From Moesziomyces globuligerus (lineage: Eukaryota > Basidiomycota > Ustilaginomycetes > Ustilaginales > Ustilaginaceae), in the NCBI GenBank assembly GCA_030849465.1, contig JARVLF010000013.1:682001-746000 (forward strand): DNA of 64,000 nucleotides, in the 5' to 3' direction. Below, in pieces: positions 19,434 to 30,080 of this stretch. The position numbers and the translations under genes were made by a program. A model generated the notes under the pieces. That model did not search any database and had not been told where the DNA came from. It worked only from the letters and a program-made list of their open reading frames with translations. Positions within the stretch are counted from its first letter, which is position 1. Each line of letters starts with the position of its first letter.

Positions 19434-21923
19434 CTAGCGGTCGGGCTTGTTGCGGAAGCGAAGCAAGGGCGCGAGGCTAGAGAGCGGGCAGGCGGAGAGG
19501 AGGAAGGGATGGTGAAGGAGTTCGTCTGCCGAGGCGCGGCTCTTTACGTCTGCGCAGAGGCAGACGGCGAGGAAGCTCTTGAGGTTCTTGGAGAGCGTCT
19601 CTGGCTTCTTGAGCGTGGGCGTGCCGTTGGTGGCGATGAGGTAGAGCGCCTTGAGCGGCTCCTCGTCCAGATACGGCGGTTCGTTTTCGATCATCTCGAT
19701 GGCCATGATGCCCAGACTCCAAATGTCGACCTTGGCACCGTACTCCTTCTGCTTGACCACCTCGGGTGCCATCCAGTAGGGCGTACCCACCATGGTCGCG
19801 CGCTTCGACTTCTGGTCGGTCAGCTTGGCGCAGAAGCCAAAGTCGGTGATCTTGACCTGGCCGCTCGCATTGAGCAGCACATTGTCCGACTTGATGTCGC
19901 GGTGGATGATGCTCTGGCTGTGCAGATGCTCCAGACCCTTGCACGTCTCGAGGCAGATGGCGGCGATCTGGTCCTCCTCGAGCGTGTTGTTGTCGATCAC
20001 GTCGGTCAACGCACCGCCCTCCATGTACTCCATGATGACCCACAGCTCGTTGTTGCGCACCAGGAACGAGTTGAGGAAGTTGACAATGTTGGGATGCTGC
20101 GACTCCTTCATGACGAGGATCTCGTTGACAATGAGCTCCTTGCGCGGCTGCTGCGAGAGGTCCATGGTCTTGATCGCCACGCGCTGGCCCGTCGCCAGCG
20201 TCTTGGCCACAAACACCGAGCCCGAGGCGCCCTGACCGACCTTCTTGATCTTGCTGTAGAGCATGTTGGGATCGTCGGGGCTCACGACCGAGCGGAGCTT
20301 CTCCATGATCTGGGCCTCGGACATGGTGCTGATGCGGCGCTCGGCCTCCTTCTGCTGCGCGGTCTTGGCACCGCCCTCCTTCTTGGCCATCTGCAAGGGC
20401 TTGACCTGGCCGGCGGCGGCGGCGGCGGCCTGGGGAGCCGGCTGCTTGGCGGTGGGAGCGGAGAGAGAGGGAGCCTTGTTAGCGGATGATGGCGAGACGC
20501 CCGCGGACTCGCTGCCAAGCTTGAGCTCTTTGGTCTTGACGTTGAGCGCCTGGACACCCGAGTCGTTGGCTTGCCTGGAGGCGGCGGACGAGGACGGGGG
20601 CGGTGGTGCGGGGCGCGTAGATGCGAGCGAGGAAGCGGGCGCGGCAGGCTTGTGAGCGCTGGGAGCGGCGGGCGCCTTGCGCGAGGGCACGAGGTCCGGG
20701 TGAACCGAGGAAGGCGACGAGGCCGAGGCGCCTGGAGCGTTGCTGCGGCCGTACTTGGAGTCGTTGGAGGTGGAGCCGCCGAGGCGAGAGGAAGAGGCCT
20801 GAGACGAAGCGGGGCTGGAAGCGCCGTGGGCGCGGCCGCCGTCATCGGAGGGACGTCGAGCCATGGCGGGCTGCGAGGGCCGCAACGCAGACGAGGCGTT
20901 GGCGGCGGGCGCGCTGCGGAAGGCGTCCGACGGCGGCTTGGCCGCGCCCGGGTAGTGTGGCGCGTCTTTGGACAGATTCGAAGCGGAATCGGCGCCGGCG
21001 CTTCCAGCAAAGCCAGTGCCGGCGTTGAAGCGGGGCGCGGAAGCCGAAGCACCGGGGACTTCGTTGGGCTTGCGACCGGACTGGAGGTTCATGGTGGGAG
21101 TGCCGAGGCCAAAGTCGTCGCGCTCGCGCTTCTGGATGTCGGTGTAGAACTCGAGCACGTCGAGCACGGCCTGTGGGTTCTTTTCGTAGTCCTCGCGGGT
21201 GATGGCCGAGGTGGTGAGGAGCTTGGACCACTGTTCGGGGAGGCCGGTGAAGGCGCCGCTGATGGGGTCGAAGCCGACGTGGACCTGGTGAACAAAGTTG
21301 GTGGGGGAGGAGACGCCCATGAGCGGGGAGCGGGAGTAGATGTCGTCCATCCAGCCGTAGAGTTCCTCGTCGCTCTTGAGCTGGAGGTAGAAGGTCTTGT
21401 CCTTGGTCTCGACCTCGATGCAGTAGGGCTTGAGGTCGGTGCGGGAGACGTTGGAGATGTCCTTGAGGAAGACGAGGGCGACGGCCTGGTAGGTGGTCTC
21501 GTTCTTGTGGAAGGTGAGAGTCTGTTCGCGGAGGGCGAGCCAGCGCTTGCTCCAGATCCAGGAGCGGATGCCGTCCTCCTTGACGCTGATCCAGCCTTTG
21601 CGGACGACGGCAGCGCCGCTGGTGGTGGCGCCGGGGCCGGCCTGTTGCCAGCCGGCGTTGGAGCCGAGATGGGAAGCGGGTGCTGCGCCTTGTGCGGTAG
21701 CGCCTGGGCCGGCAGGGCGGAGAGGACCGGTGTAGGAACCTCCGCCGGCGCCGCGGCCCATGGAAGTGGAGGCGGAGTTGTACTGGGATAGCGGGGGCAG
21801 GAAGGGATCATTGTGCTTGCCGGTTGGGACGGGTGGAGCGGGACGTGATGGGGTCAAGGAGCCGAAGGCGCCGGCCTGGGAGTTGGGCTGGCCGCCGTTG
21901 GAGGTACCTCGAAAGCCCGACAT
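19434..21923 (-). CDS. cla4: PAK-family protein kinase Cla4 (PH-CRIB-kinase)
   Basis: Ser/Thr kinase effector of Cdc42/Rac GTPases controlling polarity, septation and budding; Cla4 is needed for normal morphology in Ustilago. 829 residues, intronless. Domains in order: Gly/Pro-rich N-terminus; PH domain at about 106-205 starting [16 protein letters not shown] at about 213-245 ([16 protein letters not shown]); a long Ser/Ala/Pro-rich linker; kinase domain at about 550-800. Kinase motifs: glycine loop [12 protein letters not shown], catalytic [12 protein letters not shown], and GTPYWMAPE. The PH domain separates it from Ste20. The start at 21923 (MSGFRG) is chosen over 21974. Divergent from the MT-A70 gene. 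Confidence 0.96.
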   Translation of the reverse strand: MSGFRGTSNGGQPNSQAGAFGSLTPSRPAPPVPTGKHNDPFLPPLSQYNSASTSMGRGAGGGSYTGPLRPAGPGATAQGAAPASHLGSNAGWQQAGPGATTSGAAVVRKGWISVKEDGIRSWIWSKRWLALREQTLTFHKNETTYQAVALVFLKDISNVSRTDLKPYCIEVETKDKTFYLQLKSDEELYGWMDDIYSRSPLMGVSSPTNFVHQVHVGFDPISGAFTGLPEQWSKLLTTSAITREDYEKNPQAVLDVLEFYTDIQKRERDDFGLGTPTMNLQSGRKPNEVPGASASAPRFNAGTGFAGSAGADSASNLSKDAPHYPGAAKPPSDAFRSAPAANASSALRPSQPAMARRPSDDGGRAHGASSPASSQASSSRLGGSTSNDSKYGRSNAPGASASSPSSVHPDLVPSRKAPAAPSAHKPAAPASSLASTRPAPPPPSSSAASRQANDSGVQALNVKTKELKLGSESAGVSPSSANKAPSLSAPTAKQPAPQAAAAAAGQVKPLQMAKKEGGAKTAQQKEAERRISTMSEAQIMEKLRSVVSPDDPNMLYSKIKKVGQGASGSVFVAKTLATGQRVAIKTMDLSQQPRKELIVNEILVMKESQHPNIVNFLNSFLVRNNELWVIMEYMEGGALTDVIDNNTLEEDQIAAICLETCKGLEHLHSQSIIHRDIKSDNVLLNASGQVKITDFGFCAKLTDQKSKRATMVGTPYWMAPEVVKQKEYGAKVDIWSLGIMAIEMIENEPPYLDEEPLKALYLIATNGTPTLKKPETLSKNLKSFLAVCLCADVKSRASADELLHHPFLLSACPLSSLAPLLRFRNKPDR

Positions 21924-22402
21924 GGTGGTGATGGTGCGAGGGCGCCAAGCAGGGTAGCTGGAGGAGAGGAGCAAGACGGAAGGGAGGAGGAAGAGTGGCG
22001 AAGAGGACGAGAGTCAGCAGGGTACAACCTTGGGGCAAGGAGAGTGAGGACAAAGGGGAGGCGAAATTAGACCCTTTGTCTAACGCCGCTTGGGCAGTAT
22101 GAGCTGCACGCAGAGGATGTGCAGCGCGTAGACTGGCGCCTAGCGGCGGACGAGAGACTTACGATGGGCAAGTCGCGCAGGGGACCCGGACGGCGGTGGG
22201 ACGCGAGGAAGCTTGGGCAACCGGGGTGGGTTAAGCTTGCGCGCGCGTATGCAGGTTGGCTTGAGGCCCACGCAAACGGAAGGAGCGGTGAGCGGCAGTC
22301 GATGGCAGTGGTCGTCGCGATGGTCGTGACTGCAACGGGATGGCAGGCCTCGAGGACAGAGGGGCGTGTGTCCGATAGAGGGCGTGATGAAGGAAGAAGA
22401 CC

Positions 22403-22417
22403 GGGGGGGGGGGGGGG
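22403..22417 (+). repeat. Poly-G tract (15 G)
   Basis: Uninterrupted run of 15 G flanked by GACC and CTGG in the cla4/MT-A70 intergenic region. Its length may vary between isolates or be an assembly uncertainty. Confidence 0.9.
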
Positions 22418-22612
22418 CTGGTCCAGCACGCGAGGTCGCGGATAGGAGTGAGCGGGGGAGAGAGGCGATTCAGCAGCAGCGCAGCAAGCAGAGCGCGAGA
22501 AGCAGAGCAGCGAGCGTATCTGAGCCGACGTGCAGCTCGAGCGCAGCGCTCGAGGGCGTCGTCGTGTTGGTCGCAGGCGGCCAACTCGAGCCGAGAGAAA
22601 GCGGGCGTGGCG

Positions 22613-22635
22613 CGAGTGAGCGAGTGAGTGAGTGA
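22613..22635 (+). repeat. GAGT/GAGC tetranucleotide repeat
   Basis: GCGAGTGAGCGAGTGAGTGA-type run of about five units. Confidence 0.8.
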
Positions 22636-22680
22636 AATGAGTGCTTGCGTGCGTGTCGAATGGGTTGAGGCGCGTGTGCG

Positions 22681-22717
22681 GTGCGTGCGTGTGCGTGTGC
22701 GTGTGCGTGTGCGTGTG
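22681..22717 (+). repeat. (GTGTGC)n hexanucleotide repeat
   Basis: Alternating purine-pyrimidine tract with about five GTGTGC units, of Z-DNA-forming type. Confidence 0.85.
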
Positions 22718-22994
22718 GGCGGCAAGCCACTGCACAGACGCCCCACCCACCCGACGCTCGCCAGCAGGACAGTCCGTCCCTGCGCCGAAGCGAGACATCC
22801 ATTCCGATTTTTCTCTGTGAGTGTTACGGCAGATGAGCGAACATCATCCAAATATTCTCTGGTCAGGGTCCAAGCCTCCACTCCGACGCCTCGTTCTCAT
22901 CGTAGAGCCCCACCACCTTTGCCCGCGTCCACCGCCGCCATGCCTTGCACCTCTGTACGCATCGCTTCCGCATAGCCACATAGCCAGCACGGTC

Positions 22995-24647
22995 ATGGCT
23001 GCACAGCCGCTCTCTCGCCGGGCGCGCGACCACGCACGCTGGTCCCCGCTCGTCTCGCCGCCCGACGCCTACTCCGAACCCTCCACCCCCACACCTTGCC
23101 GAGAGCAACGGCAGCAGCGGCGACGGCAATTATCTCAACGGCTCAACCTATCCGACGCCAGGCCTGAATCTCTCTCTGGTACTTCTCGAACCACTGCTAT
23201 TGCCGGTGCTGGCTCCGCGTCGACTTCTGCGCTTGGTCCGAACTACAGTGCGCGGGAGGAGACGCTGCGCAACGACTACTCGCAGCGCTACGTCGACACG
23301 GGCGCAGGCGAGCTCCCAGCCAACGCGGTGCGCAATCCGGGCGCCGCGACCCGCTTCGACGAGTATCCCAAGCTCAAGCGGCTGGTGGAGCTCAAGGATG
23401 CGCTCGTGACGCGCGTCGCGCATCCGCCGACGTACCTGCGTGCGGATCTGCGCCTCTCGCTGCCGCCCTTTCGCGATCCGCTTCGACCCGCGCACCACTT
23501 CCACCTCGCCAGCCTCATCCCCGTCAAGTACGACGTGGTGCTCATCGATCCGCCCCTCGAAGCGTACGCCTGGGAAGGCTTGCCTGCTGGTTCGTCGCAT
23601 CCGCACCACGCGTGGTCGTGGCACGAGATCGCCGCTCTTCCCATCCCTCAGCTTGCCGCCAAGGAGAGCTTCGTCTTTCTCTGGGTCGGGTCCGGAGCGG
23701 GTGACGGGCTCGAACGCGGACGCGAGGTGCTGGCCAAATGGGGCTATCGACGCTGCGAGGACATTGTCTGCATTCGTACCAATCCACTCACCGAGAGCGG
23801 CGGAGGCGAGGTGCAGCCCTCGACGAGTTCGGCACTCGCCCGCTCGGCGCAGCACTGTCTGATGGGGATCCGAGGCACGGTGCGCAGGTCGACCGACGTC
23901 CGCTTCGTCCACTGCAACATCGATACCGACGTCATCCTGTGGCCGGACGACGGGAGGCGCAAGGGTGGTCTGCCTGATCTGGTCAGTAAGCCCACGGAGC
24001 TCTACCAGCTGATTGAGAACTTTTGCCTCGGAACGCGCAGGCTCGAACTGTTTGGACGCAATCGCAACCTGCGACGTGGTTGGCTCACCGTCGGGCTGGA
24101 AGTTGGACCTGAAGCGATGGACTTCCCTCCGAACGGATACATCGCGTTGCCTACAGCTGGGCTGAGCGTACTCGAGGAGGATGGAATGCAAGAGGCGAGG
24201 TTGGAGGTGCTGCGGTATGCACGCGCGTACGACAAGCAGCAGTACGATGCTGGGTTTGGCGTCGATCGACCCGGTTGTGATTTGCGCGATCGCTCCAACC
24301 TCGTCCCCTTTGATCCTCAGGTCGATGGCTTACGTCCCAAATCCCCCACCCCACGCCCCAGACCCGCCACTACTCGCCCCACAAGCGTCCTGGGTATGCC
24401 GAGTGGTCTCAGCCACAACCCTGCCCTCCGAACCCACCAACCCTATCCGCACTTGCAGCCCTTCGCTCACGACGCAACCTCGATCCGCCCCCCAGGCGCC
24501 GGTCTCTCCGGCCTCGGCGCAGGAGGCCCTCGCACAGTCAGCATCCCCAGCGGCAGCGACACCCTCAGCGGCCCCCAAGCCAGCGTCCTCAAGTCCAAGT
24601 CGGCAGCCTACAAACCAACTCCCCCCCTGAAACCATCCTCACCCTGA
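22995..24647 (+). CDS. MT-A70 family protein, METTL14/Kar4-like
   Basis: Member of the MT-A70 family, which makes N6-methyladenosine in mRNA (Ime4/METTL3 catalytic, METTL14/Kar4 partner). 550 residues, intronless. The Rossmann core runs from about residue 140 to 390: YDVVLIDPPLEAY, with D185-P-P-L188 in place of the catalytic DPPW, then HHAWSWHEIAALPI, FVFLWVGSG, AQHCLMGIRGTVRRS and ENFCLGTRRLELFGRN. The last motifs and the PPL tetrapeptide match METTL14/Kar4 better than METTL3. The C-terminal 150 residues are Pro/Ser-rich. The start at 22995 (MAAQPLSRRARD) is preferred; the frame is open upstream with non-conserved sequence. Convergent with the CAF-1 gene, only 94 bp apart. Confidence 0.85.
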   Translation: MAAQPLSRRARDHARWSPLVSPPDAYSEPSTPTPCREQRQQRRRQLSQRLNLSDARPESLSGTSRTTAIAGAGSASTSALGPNYSAREETLRNDYSQRYVDTGAGELPANAVRNPGAATRFDEYPKLKRLVELKDALVTRVAHPPTYLRADLRLSLPPFRDPLRPAHHFHLASLIPVKYDVVLIDPPLEAYAWEGLPAGSSHPHHAWSWHEIAALPIPQLAAKESFVFLWVGSGAGDGLERGREVLAKWGYRRCEDIVCIRTNPLTESGGGEVQPSTSSALARSAQHCLMGIRGTVRRSTDVRFVHCNIDTDVILWPDDGRRKGGLPDLVSKPTELYQLIENFCLGTRRLELFGRNRNLRRGWLTVGLEVGPEAMDFPPNGYIALPTAGLSVLEEDGMQEARLEVLRYARAYDKQQYDAGFGVDRPGCDLRDRSNLVPFDPQVDGLRPKSPTPRPRPATTRPTSVLGMPSGLSHNPALRTHQPYPHLQPFAHDATSIRPPGAGLSGLGAGGPRTVSIPSGSDTLSGPQASVLKSKSAAYKPTPPLKPSSP

Positions 24648-24741
24648 AATGCACACATCCTAGACACCCCCTTCACACTGCCATCCTCCCCGCTGTGCCA
24701 TCCCGTCCAGTCCATGAGAACGCATGCATTGCAAAGCGGCA

Positions 24742-27504
24742 CTAGGAGCCGAGTGGACGTTCGAGAGTGAGAGCGATCCTGCGCTTTTTCTTGGGCGCTT
24801 CCGAATCCGCAGCGGCGCTCGATGGCATCGCCAGTCCCAGCCCCGAGGTGGCTGCAGCTGGAGCAACCGAGCCAATGGCGGAAGCATACGCCTCGGCCGC
24901 CGACCCCATGGCGGCCGCTCCGACGGGCACCGGCGCGAGCTGAGCCGGACTCGTCATCTTTGGCGTGTTGGGCGCCGAGCCGGATGATTTGCCCTCTGCG
25001 ATATGCGCGGGCGCGGGCACGCCGGCCACGGGCGCGCGCAGCGCCGGCTGAGCCGAAAACGCATACGGCACGCCCAACTCTGCATAGTCAAACACGACGA
25101 CCGAGCAGTAGCCATCGGTGGACGACATCATGAGCGTCTGCCCATCCGGCGACCAGCTCAGATCGGTGAAGCTCGCATAGTGCATGTTGCTGAAGCAGCA
25201 GATCGGACCCGTCTGCTGCGTGTCGTAGATCCACACGCTGTCCTGCGTCGCCACCGCATACACCATCCGGTACGGCAGCCCAATCACGCTCAGCCCGCGC
25301 GGCGGTGATCGCGCATCCTGCCGCGACACCTGCGGCGACGTCTTGCCCTCGCCCGCCTCCGCCCCCACCGACGCGCGCAGCGACACCGTCTTCTGCTTGC
25401 CCGCCTCGAGCGGAATCGTAGGATGCGGCGCGATCCCCTCGTCCTCCACCGCACCCGTGCCCCGCGGCGTCCGACGCAGCTCGTACAGGATCGGCGAAAA
25501 CCGCACCACCAGCGTCGCCGTCTTGTGGCCCGGCAGCACCGCGATCGGCGCATTCGAGCGCGCCAGGTTGCCTCGTGCATACAGATATACCGCGCTCTTG
25601 TTCGCACTACCCGCCTGCGGACTGCTCGAGGGCGCCGCCTGCGCCATCGTCGGCGTGCCCGGGTTCAGCGTCGCCGGACTTTTCCTCGGCGACACGTTGA
25701 CTGTCGGCGAGGCCGGAGGTGGCGGCGGATCAAACAGCCCGCTCGGCGTCACCAGCAGCCCGCCATCCGGACTGAACGACAGACGTCGGAAGAAGCCGCT
25801 GAAGTTCTCGTCGCCGTACAGACGCATCGATGCCTTGGCCAGCGGTCCGCCGAGCCCCGAGGCCGCCGCCGCCTGCAGGCGCTGCTTGGGCGACGGCGGG
25901 GCACGGATGGCCGGCAACGGCGGGATGGGCGAGGGCGATCGGATGCTGCGCGTGCGCGACGCCGAGCGGCTTACGCTGCTCCCGCGCCTGCCCGCATCGC
26001 TCGCCGCCTTGCCCGCCGGGACGGGCAGCGAGTGTTCGTGCACCGACGCCCCTGGCTTGTGGCTGTGCGAGCCCGCGAGCGACGAGGCGGGCGCGAGCGA
26101 GGTGGTGCTCGTCGGCGGCGATCCCACGTCGAAGTTGCTTCCGCTGAAGCTCGATCGGCGGCTCGGCGTGGTTTGCGGCGGGTTCATCGCGTGCGTCGTG
26201 ACAGCAGCGCTGTTGGTCGAGAAGGGACTTGGCGGTACCGATGCGCCCGGCGTGGGCGTTCCAGCGCGTCCCGAAGGAGCTGCGGCAGCGATGGCCGGCG
26301 ATGCGGCCGTCGCAGCCGCTGGCGCAGTTGCTGAAGGCGTGCCGGCGCGGGCAATGGGCGCGCCTGAATGTGCAGCATCGATGGGTGTGCTGCTACGCTT
26401 CGATCGGCCACGAAGGTTGGCGACAAAGCTCTCGCGAGCGCCTTCGCCGTCGCTCGCCTGGCTCGCGTGGCTGCTGGTGCGCCGAGGGAGCGCGGGCTTC
26501 GTGTAGTGCTGATCCCACACGAATCCACTCGAGCTGCCGTTGCGGCGATGCAGATCCAGCTTCGAGTTTTTGCTGACCACGTGCGACGAACCGGCGGCGT
26601 CTGCCCCCGCAGCGAGCGCGTGCCCATGACCATCTCCGTGACGGCGGGTCTGGAGGTTGTGCACGTGCACGGTGCGGTCGCTGCTCTGGGTGGCGATGAA
26701 CTCGTTGAGAGGATCCCAGGCGATGCCCTGTACGTAGTGGTTGTGCTCCGAGATCTCGCGGATCACATGTCCGTCCTGCACATTGATGATGCGCGCTACA
26801 AAGTCGGTGCCACCCACGGCGAGCGTCTCGCCGTTGGGGCTCCAGGCCATGTCGTACAGCTCCTGCTGGGTTGCCCGGCACATGAGCTTGACGCGCCAGA
26901 ACTCCTTCTCGAACTGATTCTCGCCTTCCAGGTTGGTCGAGACGTCGCCGAAGCCCGGCTTACTGCGGTCGCTGGGCACCCAGAAGAGCACGTTGCCATC
27001 GTCGCCTGCCGTCGCGAGAAGCTCGCCCTTGGGGCAGAAGCGCACAACATTGACGACACCCGAATGACGCTGCAGCGTGGCTAGGTACTCGACGCGAGGC
27101 GGATGCGGAGCCACGACGGAGGAGCCGGAGACGGCAGCGGCGCTGGCGATGGCGGCGGGAGAAGGGATGTTGGGATGCACCATCCAGATGCGCGCGTTGT
27201 TGTCGCCTCCTGCGGTGGCCAGTCTCCAGCTCTGACCACCGGCCATGACGGGGGGAGGCGCGAGCTTGGACGAGGATGGCGTGGATGTGGACGCAGAGGC
27301 GCTGGACGATGAAGTGGATGTCATGGCTGCTGCGGCAGACGAGTCGAGTTCGGAGAGACCCCTGCCGGGTGCCATACCGGCGGCTTGGCCCATGTTGTGG
27401 TCCAGCACACGCCTGAGGTGGTTGGCCGGGATGGGCTGGAAGGAGCAGCTGTAGATGGGCTGGGTGTCATGCCACCGAATCTCAAAGGTGACGGATCGCA
27501 CCAT
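24742..27504 (-). CDS. cac2: Chromatin assembly factor 1 WD40 subunit (Cac2/CHAF1B)
   Basis: p60-type subunit of CAF-1, which deposits H3-H4 behind replication forks. 920 residues, intronless. WD40 repeats are visible in order: LATAGGDNNARIWMV, VNVVRFCPKGELLATAGDD, MAWSPNGETLAVGGTD, VQGIAWDPLNEFIATQSSD, and near the C-terminus FTDLSWSPDGQTLMMSSTD. FFRRLSFSPDGGLLVTPSG is a CHAF1B/Cac2-specific segment. A Ser/Ala/Pro-rich insertion of about 250 residues (about 330-580) splits the propeller. The extreme C-terminus is basic (KKKRRIALTL). The N-terminus VRSVTFEIRWHDTQPIYS matches the family start, so the ATG at 27504 is secure. Confidence 0.92.
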   Translation of the reverse strand: MVRSVTFEIRWHDTQPIYSCSFQPIPANHLRRVLDHNMGQAAGMAPGRGLSELDSSAAAAMTSTSSSSASASTSTPSSSKLAPPPVMAGGQSWRLATAGGDNNARIWMVHPNIPSPAAIASAAAVSGSSVVAPHPPRVEYLATLQRHSGVVNVVRFCPKGELLATAGDDGNVLFWVPSDRSKPGFGDVSTNLEGENQFEKEFWRVKLMCRATQQELYDMAWSPNGETLAVGGTDFVARIINVQDGHVIREISEHNHYVQGIAWDPLNEFIATQSSDRTVHVHNLQTRRHGDGHGHALAAGADAAGSSHVVSKNSKLDLHRRNGSSSGFVWDQHYTKPALPRRTSSHASQASDGEGARESFVANLRGRSKRSSTPIDAAHSGAPIARAGTPSATAPAAATAASPAIAAAAPSGRAGTPTPGASVPPSPFSTNSAAVTTHAMNPPQTTPSRRSSFSGSNFDVGSPPTSTTSLAPASSLAGSHSHKPGASVHEHSLPVPAGKAASDAGRRGSSVSRSASRTRSIRSPSPIPPLPAIRAPPSPKQRLQAAAASGLGGPLAKASMRLYGDENFSGFFRRLSFSPDGGLLVTPSGLFDPPPPPASPTVNVSPRKSPATLNPGTPTMAQAAPSSSPQAGSANKSAVYLYARGNLARSNAPIAVLPGHKTATLVVRFSPILYELRRTPRGTGAVEDEGIAPHPTIPLEAGKQKTVSLRASVGAEAGEGKTSPQVSRQDARSPPRGLSVIGLPYRMVYAVATQDSVWIYDTQQTGPICCFSNMHYASFTDLSWSPDGQTLMMSSTDGYCSVVVFDYAELGVPYAFSAQPALRAPVAGVPAPAHIAEGKSSGSAPNTPKMTSPAQLAPVPVGAAAMGSAAEAYASAIGSVAPAAATSGLGLAMPSSAAADSEAPKKKRRIALTLERPLGS

Positions 27505-28292
27505 GGTTGCAGATGGCAGGCGCGGGCCGAAGGAGTCTCGAGTTGTGAGTTACTAGTGTAGGATGCTGCGCTGATCGAGAGTGTCGGCTGCTTTTCGGAA
27601 AGAGCTGTCTCGCCGTTTTCACACCGGAAACGGAGGGCTCGCAGCCAGCGCTCAGGGTGCGTGGTTTCAAGTGCTGAAAAGCTCGGAGCAAGGTGCGCGA
27701 GTAGCCTGCTGGGAAGAGGCGCTGGAAGGGATAGATGAGCTCAAAGGGCGAGCTGCTCGGTCGGTCCTAGGGGCGTGTAACGAGCTGGAAGGTGCGCTGG
27801 TGCCGAATGAGGAGTGTGTACGACTCGGTCGTGGTTGTGCGACGAGGCGAGCCTTGGTCAGAATGTGCCTTGGCTGAGGCTGCCGAGGATGCGGCCGTGT
27901 CGAGATGCGGACGAAGGGACTGGCGATGATGGGAATGATGCGGAAGGATGGAAGAGAGCGGCCAGGAGAGAAGCTTTCGGTGAGTGCGGTAGGTGATTGA
28001 TGGCCACGATCCGTAGTCAGATGCTGACGATGTTACAGCCGGGCTGGTTGGGGGAAAAAATGGGCATCCACTCGCTCAACGCACAAGAACAGACACACAG
28101 ACACGCGGACAAGCAGGCCACAACCTCAGCTGCTGGTGCATGGCCGCGTCGGGTCCAGCGGGGCACGGAATTCGCGCCTTTGACTCGGTTTGACCGGAGT
28201 GTGTGTGCATCGAGAGGCCCGTCTGAGATTGAGTGGGTCCCTGTGACTGTACTGCATCGTTCTGATTCACATTCGGCCTGCGTTCGGGCCAA

Positions 28293-28345
28293 GCAAGCGA
28301 GCGCGATCAAGGCGCGATCAAGGCGCGAGAACAAGCGTGAACAAG
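28293..28345 (+). repeat. Short direct repeats (GCGCGATCAAG; AACAAGCGT)
   Basis: Two adjacent pairs of short direct repeats: an 11-mer containing CGCGATCAAG twice, then AACAAGCGTG/AACAAGCGTC. Confidence 0.7.
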
Positions 28346-28760
28346 CGTCAACGGACCGCGGTGGGCTCCGATGCTCCGATACTGTAGCTGGATCCCATTT
28401 CCTCTCACGGGAGGGAGGGAAGAATTCTGTGCAGCAGTAAGGGGTGGGCGGCGCAGTGTTGTCGCTGTGATTGTCTGACACGGCGGGTGCCGCAGACAAG
28501 GGCTCTCTCTCCCTCTCTTGCTCTCATGTGGCAGTTGAAGAGGTGTGATTGAGCAGAATTGCAGCTTCTGCAGCTTCTGCGCAGCAAAGGTGCAAAATTC
28601 AATCGGCAAGACCCGCCTTTGCGGCAGCGTAAGACCACCCCGAGCCAAGCCCAAAGTGACACACTCTCCTCTCAAATGCGCAGGCAAACTTGGCTTTTTT
28701 GGTCTTGCAAAGTCAGTCCGGCATCATCGAGGCAGGTCCCCAACTCAATCTGACGGGGCA

Positions 28761-28799
28761 GGCGGAGCGAGACTGAGCGAGGCTGAGCGAGGCTGAGCC
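28761..28799 (+). repeat. Decamer tandem repeat (GGCTGAGCGA)
   Basis: About three and a half units of GAGCGAGRCT type in tandem. Confidence 0.8.
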
Positions 28800-30080
28800 A
28801 TCGGTAAAGGCAAGGTCAACGGCGACGACGGAGCAAAGGCTCCATCCGACCAGCTTCGGAAGCTCGACAGGGAGAGAGCCGCTCCTGAGACGGACGAAAT
28901 CACATCGCCGAAACACGACTCTCATTGCACTGCATACACGAACTAAAGCCGTGGCGGAGCGGCACGGCGCGCAGCTGTGCGTTGCCATGGCTCGGCTCGC
29001 CTCGGGGCCTCCATGCCATTGTGAACTGCAGCCGCCTTGTTGAGTCGATGTTCGTGCGAAGCCCGCTCTCTCTGCCTTGTCCATCCGGGATGGCTGCCGG
29101 CCAGACCGCGCGCTCGAGGCTCGATAGAGCACTACCAGATATGAACTCCTCGCCGATCAAGACGAGCTTCGTATCATATCATAGCTCCTCAACCCCTTCC
29201 AGCCGACATGATCACAAGCGAGGGTCGACGCTTTGGCATACTTAATGCGCAAGCGAGGCGCGGCGGCTCCCGCTTCTGTATCATAGCTCCGGTCTCGTGT
29301 GTGCTGAGCTAGCCTCATTCACAGCCGACGTGGGGGAGAACAACCGATATGATACGAGTCGATCCCATGCCGCGCATTGATTTCGCCTTTGCAAGAGTCA
29401 GGTCATCTTCAGTCCTCATTCCGGCCGTGTGGGAGCACCGACTCACTCTCGGCCTATCCAGGTGGGAACCCGTTGCAAGGCGCCAAGATTGGACTTTGCC
29501 GGCCGCCTCCTTGCCAGACCCACATGCGACTTGATCGTGCCGACGCATTCATCGGACCGTGGGCAGCAGTGACATTACGGCTGGAGCGCCGACCTCTTTT
29601 GCGCCGATGATAGCCGCTCCCCCATAGTCAGCGGCTACTCTGCTTCGGCCGCGATCGTGACGGTGGAATGCAAGATGCCGCTGTCCACGGAAGCCATCTG
29701 CATCCCGATGGCCATGCTTGCCGATTCCTGTCTCGAATTTTCGCCTTTCCATCCCTGACCCCCTTTGGACAGCCTCCTTGCGTTCAGGGATGGTTTTGGC
29801 TACAGTAGCTGCGTCGAGGCCAGGGTCCTTCTATTTTTTTTTCTCTTAAAGCCCTGCGCGACGCGACGCTCGGACCACCGCTTACACTCTTCCTCTTTCA
29901 TCCCCGGAGCGGGGTCCGACGCGTCGCGTAAATCATCCGGCCGGCCCTCAAAAATTCTCCTCATCACGAACAGATCCTTCAATCTCACATCTTCACCCTA
30001 TCCGTGACTTGTCACTCGAGTCGCTCTGCCGCCGAATGCCTGACCTGCAAAGGCATGAATCATTGCATACCCGCACTGCA

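Larger units (their letters stand above)
21924..22994. other. Divergent region, cla4 / MT-A70 gene
   Basis: About 1.07 kb, no gene. Rich in simple sequence: G15 at 22403-22417, (GAGT)n near 22613-22635 and (GTGTGC)n near 22681-22717. Likely promoter and leaders for both genes. Confidence 0.6.
27505..30080. other. 2.6 kb gene-poor region, cac2 promoter to sen2 3' end
   Basis: No protein family, tRNA or 5S-like sequence recognised on either strand; longest ORFs are about 150 codons and look random. Short direct repeats occur at 28293-28345 and 28761-28799. T-rich tract at about 29829-29845. Confidence 0.5.

Noticed and set aside
27997..28440. 147-codon ORF in the gap before sen2
   Set aside because: No recognisable domain or splice continuation; an equally long ORF overlaps it on the other strand.
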